The translations under genes were made by a program, and so were the position numbers. From contig CALIFM010000185.1 in the NCBI GenBank assembly GCA_938021685.1, forward strand, positions 1 to 31,818: a stretch of 31,818 nucleotides of DNA. Direction: 5' to 3'. The stretch is from an uncultured Gammaproteobacteria bacterium (GTDB lineage: Bacteria > Pseudomonadota > Gammaproteobacteria > Arenicellales > Poriferihabitantaceae). The notes beneath the pieces are model-generated. The model did no database searches and was not told the origin of the DNA. It saw only the letters and a list, made by a program, of their open reading frames with translations. The stretch's first letter is position 1; every line of letters begins with the position of its first letter. Of the stretch, positions 24,633 through 31,760 are shown piece by piece.

Positions 24633-25757
24633 TTGGAGCAGCAATTAGCAGCACAAACTCAGCACTTGCAACATCGCTTGCAAAACCTAAGCAGTAAAAT
24701 TCGCCGGCAATTAGCATTGCCGCAACCGATGCGCGATGCCGGAATGATCACCTTTTTGCGTCAAGAGATTAATGTCTACCAGTTTGCGTTAGCGCAGCTT
24801 GAGCAGTTAAATGGTACACGAGTGGCATTGGCAGACCCATTAGGTTATGGCAGAGCGAAAGACATGTTGTCACCGCTTGCTAGCGGTAACCGCAGTAAAG
24901 GAAGTGCGGTGAGTGCCAACAATAGTGATGTGTTGCGTATTGGTGTGTTTGGGGGGTTAGGCGATGTTTTGTGCGTGACGCCGGCTTTGCAGGCACTAAA
25001 AAAAGCCAGGCCACAGCGTGAATTGCATTTACAGCTAAATGCAGAGCCGCACTTAGCTATATTTAAAAACAACCCCGATATTGACCACATAAGCGTGCTA
25101 AAACGCGGTAACAACAAAAACCAAAAGAAGCTAGATATCGAAGTATCAGTGGGTTTTCTCGGTACAGATATTCACTATCGTGAGCATGCGGCCTTTTTGC
25201 TAGCTGCAGCCTTAGGGGTGAGCATTGATAGCGAGATACCACGCTACTTCATAGGTGAAAGCGAGCAAGCTGCAGCCCAACAAGCACTAAAAGGTATCGG
25301 CTCATTGGTGGTTATTTCGCCTACATCACGAGCGCCGGCTAATCAAAACTGGCCCTTGCAGCGCTGGCAATCCTTGATGGCGTTGTTTCCTGATGTGACC
25401 TTTGCGCAAGTTGGCCTGCCAGATGAAGAAGTTATTGAGGGGGCTTTAGATTGGCGTACCGCGCAAGATGTGCGGTCATCGGTAGCTAAATTGGCAGTCG
25501 CCGGTGCTTATGTGGGAATGGACACGTTTTGGGCACACGCTGCGGCGGCAGTCAGCACCCCTGCCGTAGTGTTTTTTGGCGGCACTCATCCCAGTGTGTT
25601 TGGTTATCCTGGGCACGCTAAATTGTATAAGCACTTACGTTGCTCGCCTTGTCATCATACCTTGGCAGGGCGCCACTGCCCATACAACACTGAATGCATT
25701 AATGACATCACGGTGGATGAGGCTGCGCAAGCATTGCGTGAACAGCTGGCTGTTTAG
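24633..25757 (+). CDS. Glycosyltransferase family 9 (heptosyltransferase-like)
   Basis: This 374-residue protein has a GT9 (ADP-heptose:LPS heptosyltransferase-like) core preceded by an unusual N-terminal region. The core starts near residue 101 with LRIGVFGGLGDVLCVTPAL, the family's first motif. Later it has VVISPTSRAPANQNWPLQRW and the sugar-binding YVGMDTFWAHAAAA with the typical acidic and histidine residues. It ends with a cysteine-rich stretch (CSPCHH...C...C) common in the family. The first 60 residues are glutamine-rich and helical, probably a coiled coil. The start is a TTG with a good ribosome binding site, and a sigma-70-like promoter lies upstream. An intrinsic terminator 75 bases downstream separates it from the next genes. 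The sugar and acceptor are unknown. Confidence 0.85.
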   Translation: MEQQLAAQTQHLQHRLQNLSSKIRRQLALPQPMRDAGMITFLRQEINVYQFALAQLEQLNGTRVALADPLGYGRAKDMLSPLASGNRSKGSAVSANNSDVLRIGVFGGLGDVLCVTPALQALKKARPQRELHLQLNAEPHLAIFKNNPDIDHISVLKRGNNKNQKKLDIEVSVGFLGTDIHYREHAAFLLAAALGVSIDSEIPRYFIGESEQAAAQQALKGIGSLVVISPTSRAPANQNWPLQRWQSLMALFPDVTFAQVGLPDEEVIEGALDWRTAQDVRSSVAKLAVAGAYVGMDTFWAHAAAAVSTPAVVFFGGTHPSVFGYPGHAKLYKHLRCSPCHHTLAGRHCPYNTECINDITVDEAAQALREQLAV

Positions 25758-25832
25758 TGCTTATGCCTGCTGCTGCGGCCCTTTGTTAAGGCTAGTTTAA
25801 TACCAATTGCAGTGCTAGAATTAGTATTCTGA

Positions 25833-25859
25833 GGCGAATATCGATTCGCCTTTTCTTCT
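25833..25859 (+). terminator. Intrinsic terminator after the GT9 gene
   Basis: GGCGAAT (25833-25839) and ATTCGCC (25844-25850) form a perfect 7-base-pair stem around the loop ATCG, followed directly by TTTTCTTCT. This is a textbook rho-independent terminator in the rightward direction, and the clearest in the window. The methyltransferase gene begins about 50 bases later and so probably has its own promoter. Confidence 0.85.
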
Positions 25860-25909
25860 AACGTAATGGCAGCTGCAGTGATTTTATTTGAGCTACCATA
25901 GCAAAAAGA

Positions 25910-27073
25910 ATGCTAATACCACGCATGCCTAGCTCTTCATTGATTGATTCGACTTTGCTAATTTGCATGCAATGCAAAACACCTTTGCAGGCTGCCCACC
26001 AGGCTTACCAGTGTAGTGAATGCGAGCGACTATATGATGCAGGTAAGGCACAAGATATACCATTGCCAATTGCCTTTTTTGAGGAGCCTAAACAGGTCTA
26101 TGCTGATGCTTATTTAGGTTTTTATCGCGCCTACAAGCATTTTGATCAAAAGGCCGTTCAACTGACCGAAGGCTTGAAAAAAAGTGGGCGAAAAAAGGAA
26201 TTACTGCCTGTATTAAAGGCATTCAAAGACAATCAAAAGTATTTTACAAGATTCGCAGAGGCATTAGCGCCCAGTGTAGATTTGCCTACCTTGTTAGAAA
26301 AAGCAGGTAAAAACGCGGGACAAAAATATGGTTATGACTTTAATTATCTTGAGCGTGATTGGTCACAGCAACCCCGAGCGCAGCTTGAGATTAGCAATTT
26401 GATGTCGATTGTTCAAAAAGCGGTTAAGCACTGCTCAGGCGAACATGCAGTGGTACTTGGCGCGGGCATGGGTCGCTTGGCAACGGAACTAAAAGCACAT
26501 CACAAGCAGGTTACGGCCATCGAAAACTCGCTTGGGCAGATTGCCCAGTTTTATGCTTTGTTACAGCAGCCTAACCATTTTTGGCGAGTGAACACAATCA
26601 ACACGCGCAAGGACAACGATTTGCTGAAAAAAGTAAACTTGCAGATACCTAAAGCGTTGCTGGCGGATGCAAAGTCAGTGGATTATATATGGGCTGATGC
26701 TTGCAACAGTCCTTTAGCCGATCGCTCGGTGGATGTGTTGTATTCAATTTATTTTTCAGATGTCGTGCCATTAACTAAGTTGCTTGCTGAAAGTAAGCGC
26801 TTGCTTACTGAGGGCGGTTGTTTTGTGCATCTTGGCCCATTGCATTATCATTTTTCTGACATCACTCAACATTACAGCCTAGAGACTTTTTGTGCACAGC
26901 TTGTGCAGCATGGTTTTGTATTGCAGCATCAATCTGAGCATGAGCCTGTCAATATAGATGATGAGGGCTTGCAACGCTCGCAGCAGTATTTCAATGCGCT
27001 GATCGTGGCAAAGTATGATTCTGCCCAAGACCAACATGCCGAAGATAAAAGCTCGGTGACTGAATCGAGCTAA
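25910..27073 (+). CDS. Zinc-ribbon methyltransferase, N2227/carnosine-methyltransferase-like
   Basis: This 387-residue protein combines an N-terminal zinc ribbon with a SAM-dependent methyltransferase fold. The ribbon cysteines are C19, C22, C35 and C38 (CMQC and CSEC). The methyltransferase part has YGYDFNYLERDW (140-151) and the SAM-binding VVLGAGMGRLATEL (181-194), a combination resembling the N2227 family, whose best-known member methylates the histidine ring of carnosine. A later IWADACNSPLADRSVDVLYSI carries the acidic post-motif. A histidine, peptide or related small-molecule substrate is therefore possible, but not shown. It is the first gene of a five-gene group, 5 bases before the cupin gene. 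An alternative ATG lies five codons in. The C-terminal 20 residues are acidic and disordered-looking. Confidence 0.75.
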   Translation: MLIPRMPSSSLIDSTLLICMQCKTPLQAAHQAYQCSECERLYDAGKAQDIPLPIAFFEEPKQVYADAYLGFYRAYKHFDQKAVQLTEGLKKSGRKKELLPVLKAFKDNQKYFTRFAEALAPSVDLPTLLEKAGKNAGQKYGYDFNYLERDWSQQPRAQLEISNLMSIVQKAVKHCSGEHAVVLGAGMGRLATELKAHHKQVTAIENSLGQIAQFYALLQQPNHFWRVNTINTRKDNDLLKKVNLQIPKALLADAKSVDYIWADACNSPLADRSVDVLYSIYFSDVVPLTKLLAESKRLLTEGGCFVHLGPLHYHFSDITQHYSLETFCAQLVQHGFVLQHQSEHEPVNIDDEGLQRSQQYFNALIVAKYDSAQDQHAEDKSSVTESS

Positions 27074-27078
27074 GCACG

Positions 27079-27831
27079 ATGCAAGGCTATATTTGGGATT
27101 CAGAATTTAGCACTAAGTTCGCTAAGCAATACTGGGAGCAACGCCCCTGTGTGTTTGATTATCCCGCTAAACAAGCGATTGCTAATTTAGATGAGTTGTT
27201 TCACGCAGTGGTCAACATGCCCAGCCGCGGCCCATCGGATCGTTTTTGGGTGGCCAAGAGCGTTCCACCGAAGCGCTACGATGATTTTCGTAATATTCAA
27301 GGAGAGGGCATTAATTTATTCGGCCCTAAAGCCGATGATGGAAATTTAATGGGCTTTTTTGAACGCATGAATGGCCGTCACTTTGGGTTTAATTCGCACA
27401 AACTTGGGGCAGGTTTACCAGTGATTGATGAACGCATGAAAGCAATCGTGCTAGGCTTACAGCAAGCGGGTTTGCCGCTTAAACCGCAGCAACGCGGCTG
27501 GGTAAGCGACACGTTTTTTGGCACCTATCACGCCACACCCTTTGGCATCCATCGTGACCCTGCTAGTGTGTTTTCGCTGACCTTGTTGGGTGAGCGTACT
27601 TATTATACTTGGCCGATGGACTACTTCCCCCTTGGTCATAAAGATTTGCAATGCCCAGATAACAATGCGATTAAGCGCCATATCCCGAATGCAGAGGTGT
27701 TTAAGCTTAGCCCCGGGAAAGTATTTTACTGGCCGTCTAATCGTTGGCATGTGGCCACGTCGAATGGCCAGCCTACAGCGGTGGTGCAGATGAGCACTTA
27801 CTTTGATTCTAAAGACGTTAATCAAGCTTAA
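27079..27831 (+). CDS. JmjC/cupin-fold putative Fe(II) oxygenase
   Basis: This 250-residue protein looks like a JmjC/cupin-8 type dioxygenase, a group that uses iron and 2-oxoglutarate to hydroxylate proteins, peptides or small molecules. The HxD iron motif is H158-R-D160 in FGIHRDPASVFSLTL, and the distal histidine is H224 in PSNRWHVA, preceded by LSPGKVFYWPS, typical of the second half of the barrel. The region ERTYYTW (172-178) fits the central strand. No signal peptide is visible. It lies 5 bases after the methyltransferase gene and 11 before the first kinase gene, so co-expression is very likely. Non-catalytic cupin function cannot be excluded. Confidence 0.72.
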   Translation: MQGYIWDSEFSTKFAKQYWEQRPCVFDYPAKQAIANLDELFHAVVNMPSRGPSDRFWVAKSVPPKRYDDFRNIQGEGINLFGPKADDGNLMGFFERMNGRHFGFNSHKLGAGLPVIDERMKAIVLGLQQAGLPLKPQQRGWVSDTFFGTYHATPFGIHRDPASVFSLTLLGERTYYTWPMDYFPLGHKDLQCPDNNAIKRHIPNAEVFKLSPGKVFYWPSNRWHVATSNGQPTAVVQMSTYFDSKDVNQA

Positions 27832-27842
27832 GAGTAGCGTAG

Positions 27843-28751
27843 ATGTATCAATATAATGCCTTTGGTTTAAAAATCAGTTGTCAGTGGCCATTGTTTCAAT
27901 TGCCAACAGTTAATTTTGCTAGCAGTGAAGCACAAGTGACGATTGCGCGAGGTCGTGTAGATGATACTCGCTTTAATCAAACCGAAAAAGGTGAGCATTT
28001 TCAAGTATATGAGCAAGGCCGCCTTGCTTTTATGCAAGTGCGCGAGGTCGCCAACTTCTTGATTGAAAACGGCACGACGATTACTGTGGATGTGGATCAA
28101 GAAGCGGTCATGCAAACCGTTAATTTATATTTGCTTGGTTCGGGTTTGGGTACGATTTTGCATCAACGTGGTAGCCTGCCTTTGCACGGCAATGGTATCA
28201 ATATTGATGGGCATGCGGTGATTGTGACCGCGCATAGCGGAATAGGAAAATCGACCTTGGCCAGCGAGTTTTATCGCAGGGGTTATTCTTTATTGGCGGA
28301 TGACGTTTGTGCGGTTAGCGCTGAAAACGAAGTGCAGCCAAGCTATCCATTCTTGAAGCTGTGGCAAGAAGCGATTGACCGTTTAGATCTGCCCAAGGCT
28401 GATTTAATTCAGATCATGGCGCAAAAAGAAAAATTCTATGTGCCTTTAGGTGTGCAATTTAATACAAGCTCATTGCCTCTTAAATCAATTTACATATTGA
28501 TGCGGGGCGATATAGACTCACCGGAAATGAAGCCCTTAAAGGGGGTGAATAAACTGTTGATGTTACGTCCCCAAATTTACCGTTTGCATTATTTACGTTG
28601 CTTGGTTAAAGGTGCGCCAGCAATGGACCGGATGTCAGAGCGGCTAGGAAATATCCCTGTTTTTCATGTCGTGAGGCCGGTGGAAGGGATGCATGTTGAG
28701 CAAATTGCCGATATGATTTTGGCCAATGAAGCTGACAGCGGTTCAACCTAA
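27843..28751 (+). CDS. HprK-like kinase (first copy)
   Basis: This 302-residue protein resembles the C-terminal catalytic domain of HPr kinase/phosphorylase. The features appear in the HprK order: LHGNG with H115, the Walker A loop AHSGIGKST (130-138), then YRRGYSLLADDV with the D153-D154 pair. In true HprK, the equivalent His and Asp residues support serine phosphorylation. The first glycine of the loop is replaced by alanine or histidine. There is no HPr-binding N-terminal domain; residues 1-100 form an unfamiliar beta-rich region. HprK-like kinases of this type occur in glycan loci and lasso-peptide clusters, where one kind phosphorylates a C-terminal serine. An AAGAG about 8 bases upstream supports the ATG. 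A second, divergent copy follows after 17 bases. Confidence 0.78.
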   Translation: MYQYNAFGLKISCQWPLFQLPTVNFASSEAQVTIARGRVDDTRFNQTEKGEHFQVYEQGRLAFMQVREVANFLIENGTTITVDVDQEAVMQTVNLYLLGSGLGTILHQRGSLPLHGNGINIDGHAVIVTAHSGIGKSTLASEFYRRGYSLLADDVCAVSAENEVQPSYPFLKLWQEAIDRLDLPKADLIQIMAQKEKFYVPLGVQFNTSSLPLKSIYILMRGDIDSPEMKPLKGVNKLLMLRPQIYRLHYLRCLVKGAPAMDRMSERLGNIPVFHVVRPVEGMHVEQIADMILANEADSGST

Positions 28752-28768
28752 ACACCGCGTAAGCATTT

Positions 28769-29734
28769 ATGTCTAATTGTTACACTGCCTTTGGCTTATG
28801 CTTGCACTCAGATCTTGAACTGGTGCCTTTACAGGCTTGTCAAGACGCTGCTATTAACTTACCCGTTATACGTATCGAACAAGGTGAAGTAAGCAACACG
28901 GGTTTAAAAAATACACAGTCTAGCTTGGTGTATTGTGATGTGGTGGCTAACACGGTTTGGTTGCGTATTCCAAATGTTGCACGGTTTTTAATCGAGAATG
29001 GTGACCATGTAACTTATGAAGCAGAAAGGATCATTGCCTCGTTTGATGATGAAGATGGCAGGATGGTTAGCAATGAAGTTCAGTTAGTGCAAATAGCGCT
29101 GTATATCCAATCGCATTGTGTTCCTTATATTTGTTTGCAGCGTGGGCATCTTGTGTTACGCGGTAGCGCGGTGCGTTTTGGTGAGCAGTGTGCAGTTTTT
29201 TGTGGACCCGCTTCAAGTGGTAAAACTACTTATGCGGCGGCCCTTTATAACCGAGGCTTTGATGTAATAAGTGATGAGGTATGCGTGTTTAATGAGCACA
29301 ACGAAGTGTTGGCAGGCTATACTTATTTAAAGGTGTGGCACGATGTTTTGTCTTACTTGCGCCTTGAGCCCACTGATTTTTCGCCGCTATTTCCTGGTAT
29401 CAACAAATATGTTTTCCCGCTAGAAGCAGCCCAAGCAACTACAGCATTGCCGGTTAGCGCAATTTATTTGCTTTATCAGGACTACATTAAAGAGTGGCAT
29501 ACCAAGCCAGTGCGTGGTTTGGGAAAATTGAATTATTTAAAATCACCTAGCCATGCTTACCGCCCTGGGGTGCGTTCTAAGTTAGGCTTACCAGATCTAA
29601 TTGTTCAGCAAACAAGGTTGATGCAAGCCGTGAGCATAATTAAAACCAAGCGGCCCAAGAGTATTCGTGCAATTCGTATGTCACAGCAGCTACAGTTCTT
29701 TATCGATGACATGGGCTTGGGTGTTGATGACTAA
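28769..29734 (+). CDS. HprK-like P-loop protein (second, divergent copy)
   Basis: This 321-residue protein has the same layout as its upstream neighbour: an opening YTAFGL like YNAFGL in copy one, RFLIENG (about 72-78) like NFLIENG, a Walker A loop GPASSGKTT (146-154), and NRGFDVISDEV (161-171). The copies are diverged tandem paralogues. Here the His before the P-loop is replaced (LRG, R131, in place of LHG) and the Asp-Asp pair is Asp-Glu (D169-E170). It may therefore be a kinase of different specificity, or a nucleotide-binding partner without HprK-type catalysis. The last 8 bases overlap the start of the sulfotransferase gene. Confidence 0.75.
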   Translation: MSNCYTAFGLCLHSDLELVPLQACQDAAINLPVIRIEQGEVSNTGLKNTQSSLVYCDVVANTVWLRIPNVARFLIENGDHVTYEAERIIASFDDEDGRMVSNEVQLVQIALYIQSHCVPYICLQRGHLVLRGSAVRFGEQCAVFCGPASSGKTTYAAALYNRGFDVISDEVCVFNEHNEVLAGYTYLKVWHDVLSYLRLEPTDFSPLFPGINKYVFPLEAAQATTALPVSAIYLLYQDYIKEWHTKPVRGLGKLNYLKSPSHAYRPGVRSKLGLPDLIVQQTRLMQAVSIIKTKRPKSIRAIRMSQQLQFFIDDMGLGVDD

Positions 29735-30683
29735 AGAAATAAATACTCAATATGACCAAGCGCGCCTTGTCTTGCTAGCGTCTTACCCGAAGTCTGGTAA
29801 CACATGGCTGCGCAGTTTTTTAAGCGCGCTCAATGTGTACGACCCATTGGCGGAACAACAGTTTACTGAGCAAGCCGCAAGTGATCCGCTTGACGATGAG
29901 ATTGACATGAACAAGATTCATCTTGGGACCCAACTATTTTCTCGTGAAGAAATTGAAGTACATGCGGGTTTTGACACCACAGATTTGACCGAAGCGCAGT
30001 TAGCCCATCTTCGAGTTGTTACTAATCGTCATTATGCCCAAGCTATTCCGATGGGCCAGGTTGGATACATGAAGGTGCATGATGCCTATACCGTGTTCGA
30101 TAACGGTGCATGCTTGTTTGACAAGCAATATGTCAAAGGTGTGGTTTATATCGTGCGTAACCCGTTGGATGTGGTGATTTCATACGCCAATCAATCCAGC
30201 TTTAGCATTGATGCAAGCATCGCCCATTTTGGCAGTGACCAAACATTGGGGGTAGACGAAAAAGCATATAGTGCCGAGAGTTCGGCGCGCCGCTGGATTT
30301 CGTCCTGGTCTGGTCATGTGCAGAGCTGGACAAGCGGTCATCCTTTGCCTTATCTGTTGGTGCGCTATGAGGATATGAAAAAACGAGGCATCGACACTTT
30401 TATGCAGGTCGTGCACTTTTTAAACTTAACTGCCAGCGAAGAAGAAGTGGCAAAAGCTTTGGACAAAGTGGCGTTTGAAAAATTCGCAAAACAGGAGAAG
30501 GAAAAACCTTTTGTGGAATCGGAATCGAATCCTGACGGATTTTTTCGCAAAGGCATCGTAGGGGATTGGCGTGAAGTGTTAAGTAGCGCGCAAATCAGCC
30601 AAGTCATCAGTGATCATGGTGAAATGATGCATCAGCTGGGCTATGTGGATGAATACGGTAAGCCTACACAGCTGATTTGTTAA
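29727..30683 (+). CDS. Cytosolic-type sulfotransferase (Sulfotransfer_1)
   Basis: This 318-residue protein is a classic PAPS-dependent sulfotransferase. The 5'-phosphosulfate loop is YPKSGNTWLR (20-29). The catalytic histidine is H118 in MKVHDAY. The 3'-phosphate motif is YIVRNPLDVVISY (141-153), and the RKGIVGDW motif lies at 274-281. All key residues are present and the length is normal, so it should be active. It transfers sulfate to a hydroxyl or amine of a sugar, lipid, peptide or small molecule. The frame is open 20 codons further upstream inside the second kinase gene, but the ATG at 29727, overlapping that gene's stop by 8 bases, gives the usual N-terminus. It is the last gene of the tailoring group. 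Confidence 0.92.
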   Translation: MTKEINTQYDQARLVLLASYPKSGNTWLRSFLSALNVYDPLAEQQFTEQAASDPLDDEIDMNKIHLGTQLFSREEIEVHAGFDTTDLTEAQLAHLRVVTNRHYAQAIPMGQVGYMKVHDAYTVFDNGACLFDKQYVKGVVYIVRNPLDVVISYANQSSFSIDASIAHFGSDQTLGVDEKAYSAESSARRWISSWSGHVQSWTSGHPLPYLLVRYEDMKKRGIDTFMQVVHFLNLTASEEEVAKALDKVAFEKFAKQEKEKPFVESESNPDGFFRKGIVGDWREVLSSAQISQVISDHGEMMHQLGYVDEYGKPTQLIC

Positions 30684-30713
30684 TTTTAAAGCAGCTTTTT
30701 TGTTAATTCCAAT

Positions 30714-30745
30714 TGATCTTGTACATGAAGGCATATTCAAGATCA
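30714..30745. repeat. Inverted repeat between convergent genes
   Basis: TGATCTTG (30714-30721) and CAAGATCA (30738-30745) are a perfect 8-base inverted repeat around a 16-base loop, in the 93-base gap between the convergent sulfotransferase and YqcI/YcgG genes. No T-run follows on either strand, so it is a weak candidate for a terminator or processing site. Confidence 0.3.
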
Positions 30746-30776
30746 GGTTAAGTATGAATAATGATGTTATAGGCTT

Positions 30777-31655
30777 TTATATTTCATGGCCTACATTTTC
30801 ACTTGTTTTAGCTTTGCGCCCATTTTCTCTTTTTAAAGTTTGTGCTGCATGCGGGCAAGTGCCACTATCAAGTGGTAATTCATCAAAGCTTGGTTTTTCA
30901 GGTAAAACGAGAGGGCATTTGTTCGGCGGCTCATTATTAGTAATAGGTAATGAATATTGATTCCATTCTGATTCTCCTATTTGGTAGTGTCCTAATAAGT
31001 GCGAATGCTGGATCTTGTCATACTCGTCGATGTTTGATCTAATCTTGTTTCTTATATTAATGCCCTTTTTCTCAAAGGCGCTTGCGACGATATCAAATCT
31101 TTTTCTTGGATTTATAACAAGTACTAAGGTATCGCAAAGGTTTCTGCTTTTTCTCAGTCGGTGTGCTGGATGGCTGACATTTATAAAGAGGGGTGTCTGT
31201 TGAAAGCAAAAACTCCAGAAAGGATCACTGGGGTCTGTGGGTAAATCATCAGGCCACCGTTGGGTGTCAGAATCGATAAGGTACTGCATAGCGCCGAAAG
31301 CAATGTCTTCATAAGCAGATTTATCATACTGTTTATTATTATTAGATTCAAAAATGACTAACAACGGTTCAGCTGAATTAACGTCTCCAGCCCATTTTGA
31401 GCAGCGTTTAAGATATAATTCTATGCCTTTTTTTAATTTTGAAAAGTTATGGTTACCTGATGGATTTAACTCAATGGGAAGAAAGCATAAAAGCTCTCTG
31501 GCACAAGCATTACGAGAAAAAACGCATGGAAAAGGTTTTTCTGAGCCTGTTAATAAAGATATAATGTTCTCGATGTGGTGAGCACACCATGCGTTTTTAG
31601 TGTTTTCGCCGTGGTCAAAAGTATTTTTAGATAGTTCAGTTTGTAGTAGCAACAT
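30777..31655 (-). CDS. YqcI/YcgG family protein (GntA-like putative heme N-hydroxylase)
   Basis: This 292-residue protein matches the YqcI/YcgG family. Shared segments are FPCVFSR (42-48), PLLVIFE (97-103), a WP...DP.DPFWSFCF stretch (134-151), PLFINVSHPAHRLRKSRNL (155-173), VINPRKRFD (180-188) and a late GTCPHA. One member, GntA of the guanitoxin pathway, is a heme-dependent enzyme that N-hydroxylates an arginine-derived substrate; others are uncharacterised. The substrate here is unknown, and no other guanitoxin-type genes are visible. The gene is AT-richer and richer in Asn and Lys codons than its neighbours, suggesting transfer from another source. The ATG is the first in frame, with no strong ribosome binding site. 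It is divergent from the gene at the right edge. Confidence 0.8.
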   Translation of the reverse strand: MLLLQTELSKNTFDHGENTKNAWCAHHIENIISLLTGSEKPFPCVFSRNACARELLCFLPIELNPSGNHNFSKLKKGIELYLKRCSKWAGDVNSAEPLLVIFESNNNKQYDKSAYEDIAFGAMQYLIDSDTQRWPDDLPTDPSDPFWSFCFQQTPLFINVSHPAHRLRKSRNLCDTLVLVINPRKRFDIVASAFEKKGINIRNKIRSNIDEYDKIQHSHLLGHYQIGESEWNQYSLPITNNEPPNKCPLVLPEKPSFDELPLDSGTCPHAAQTLKRENGRKAKTSENVGHEI

Positions 31656-31707
31656 AGATTGTGTTCTCTAGCTCACTCAAATTCCCTAATTCCGAGCAAG
31701 AGTATTA

Positions 31708-31736
31708 TTGTTCTTTTTTTGTCTAAAAACTATAAG
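31708..31736 (+). promoter_or_regulatory. Possible sigma-70 promoter of the edge gene
   Basis: TTGTTC (31708-31713) and TATAAG (31731-31736) are separated by exactly 17 bases. The -10 matches at 5 of 6 positions and the -35 at only 3. Predicted start of transcription is near 31743, about 18 bases before the ATG at 31761. Confidence 0.42.
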
Positions 31737-31760
31737 AATAAACTCATAAATGTTAATCAT

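Noticed and set aside
25758..25909. Short open frames of 8 and 11 codons before the methyltransferase gene, considered as precursor peptides
   Set aside because: They are too short, lack ribosome binding sites and surround an intrinsic terminator.
29667..29726. Twenty-codon upstream extension of the sulfotransferase frame
   Set aside because: It lies inside the second kinase gene and adds nothing typical of the family; the ATG at 29727 is the better start.
15363..30683. Whole locus as a lasso-peptide cluster, because kinases, nucleotidyltransferase and sulfotransferase occur together
   Set aside because: No asparagine-synthetase-like cyclase, transglutaminase-like protease, PqqD-like protein or precursor is present; the left arm is a glycan locus.
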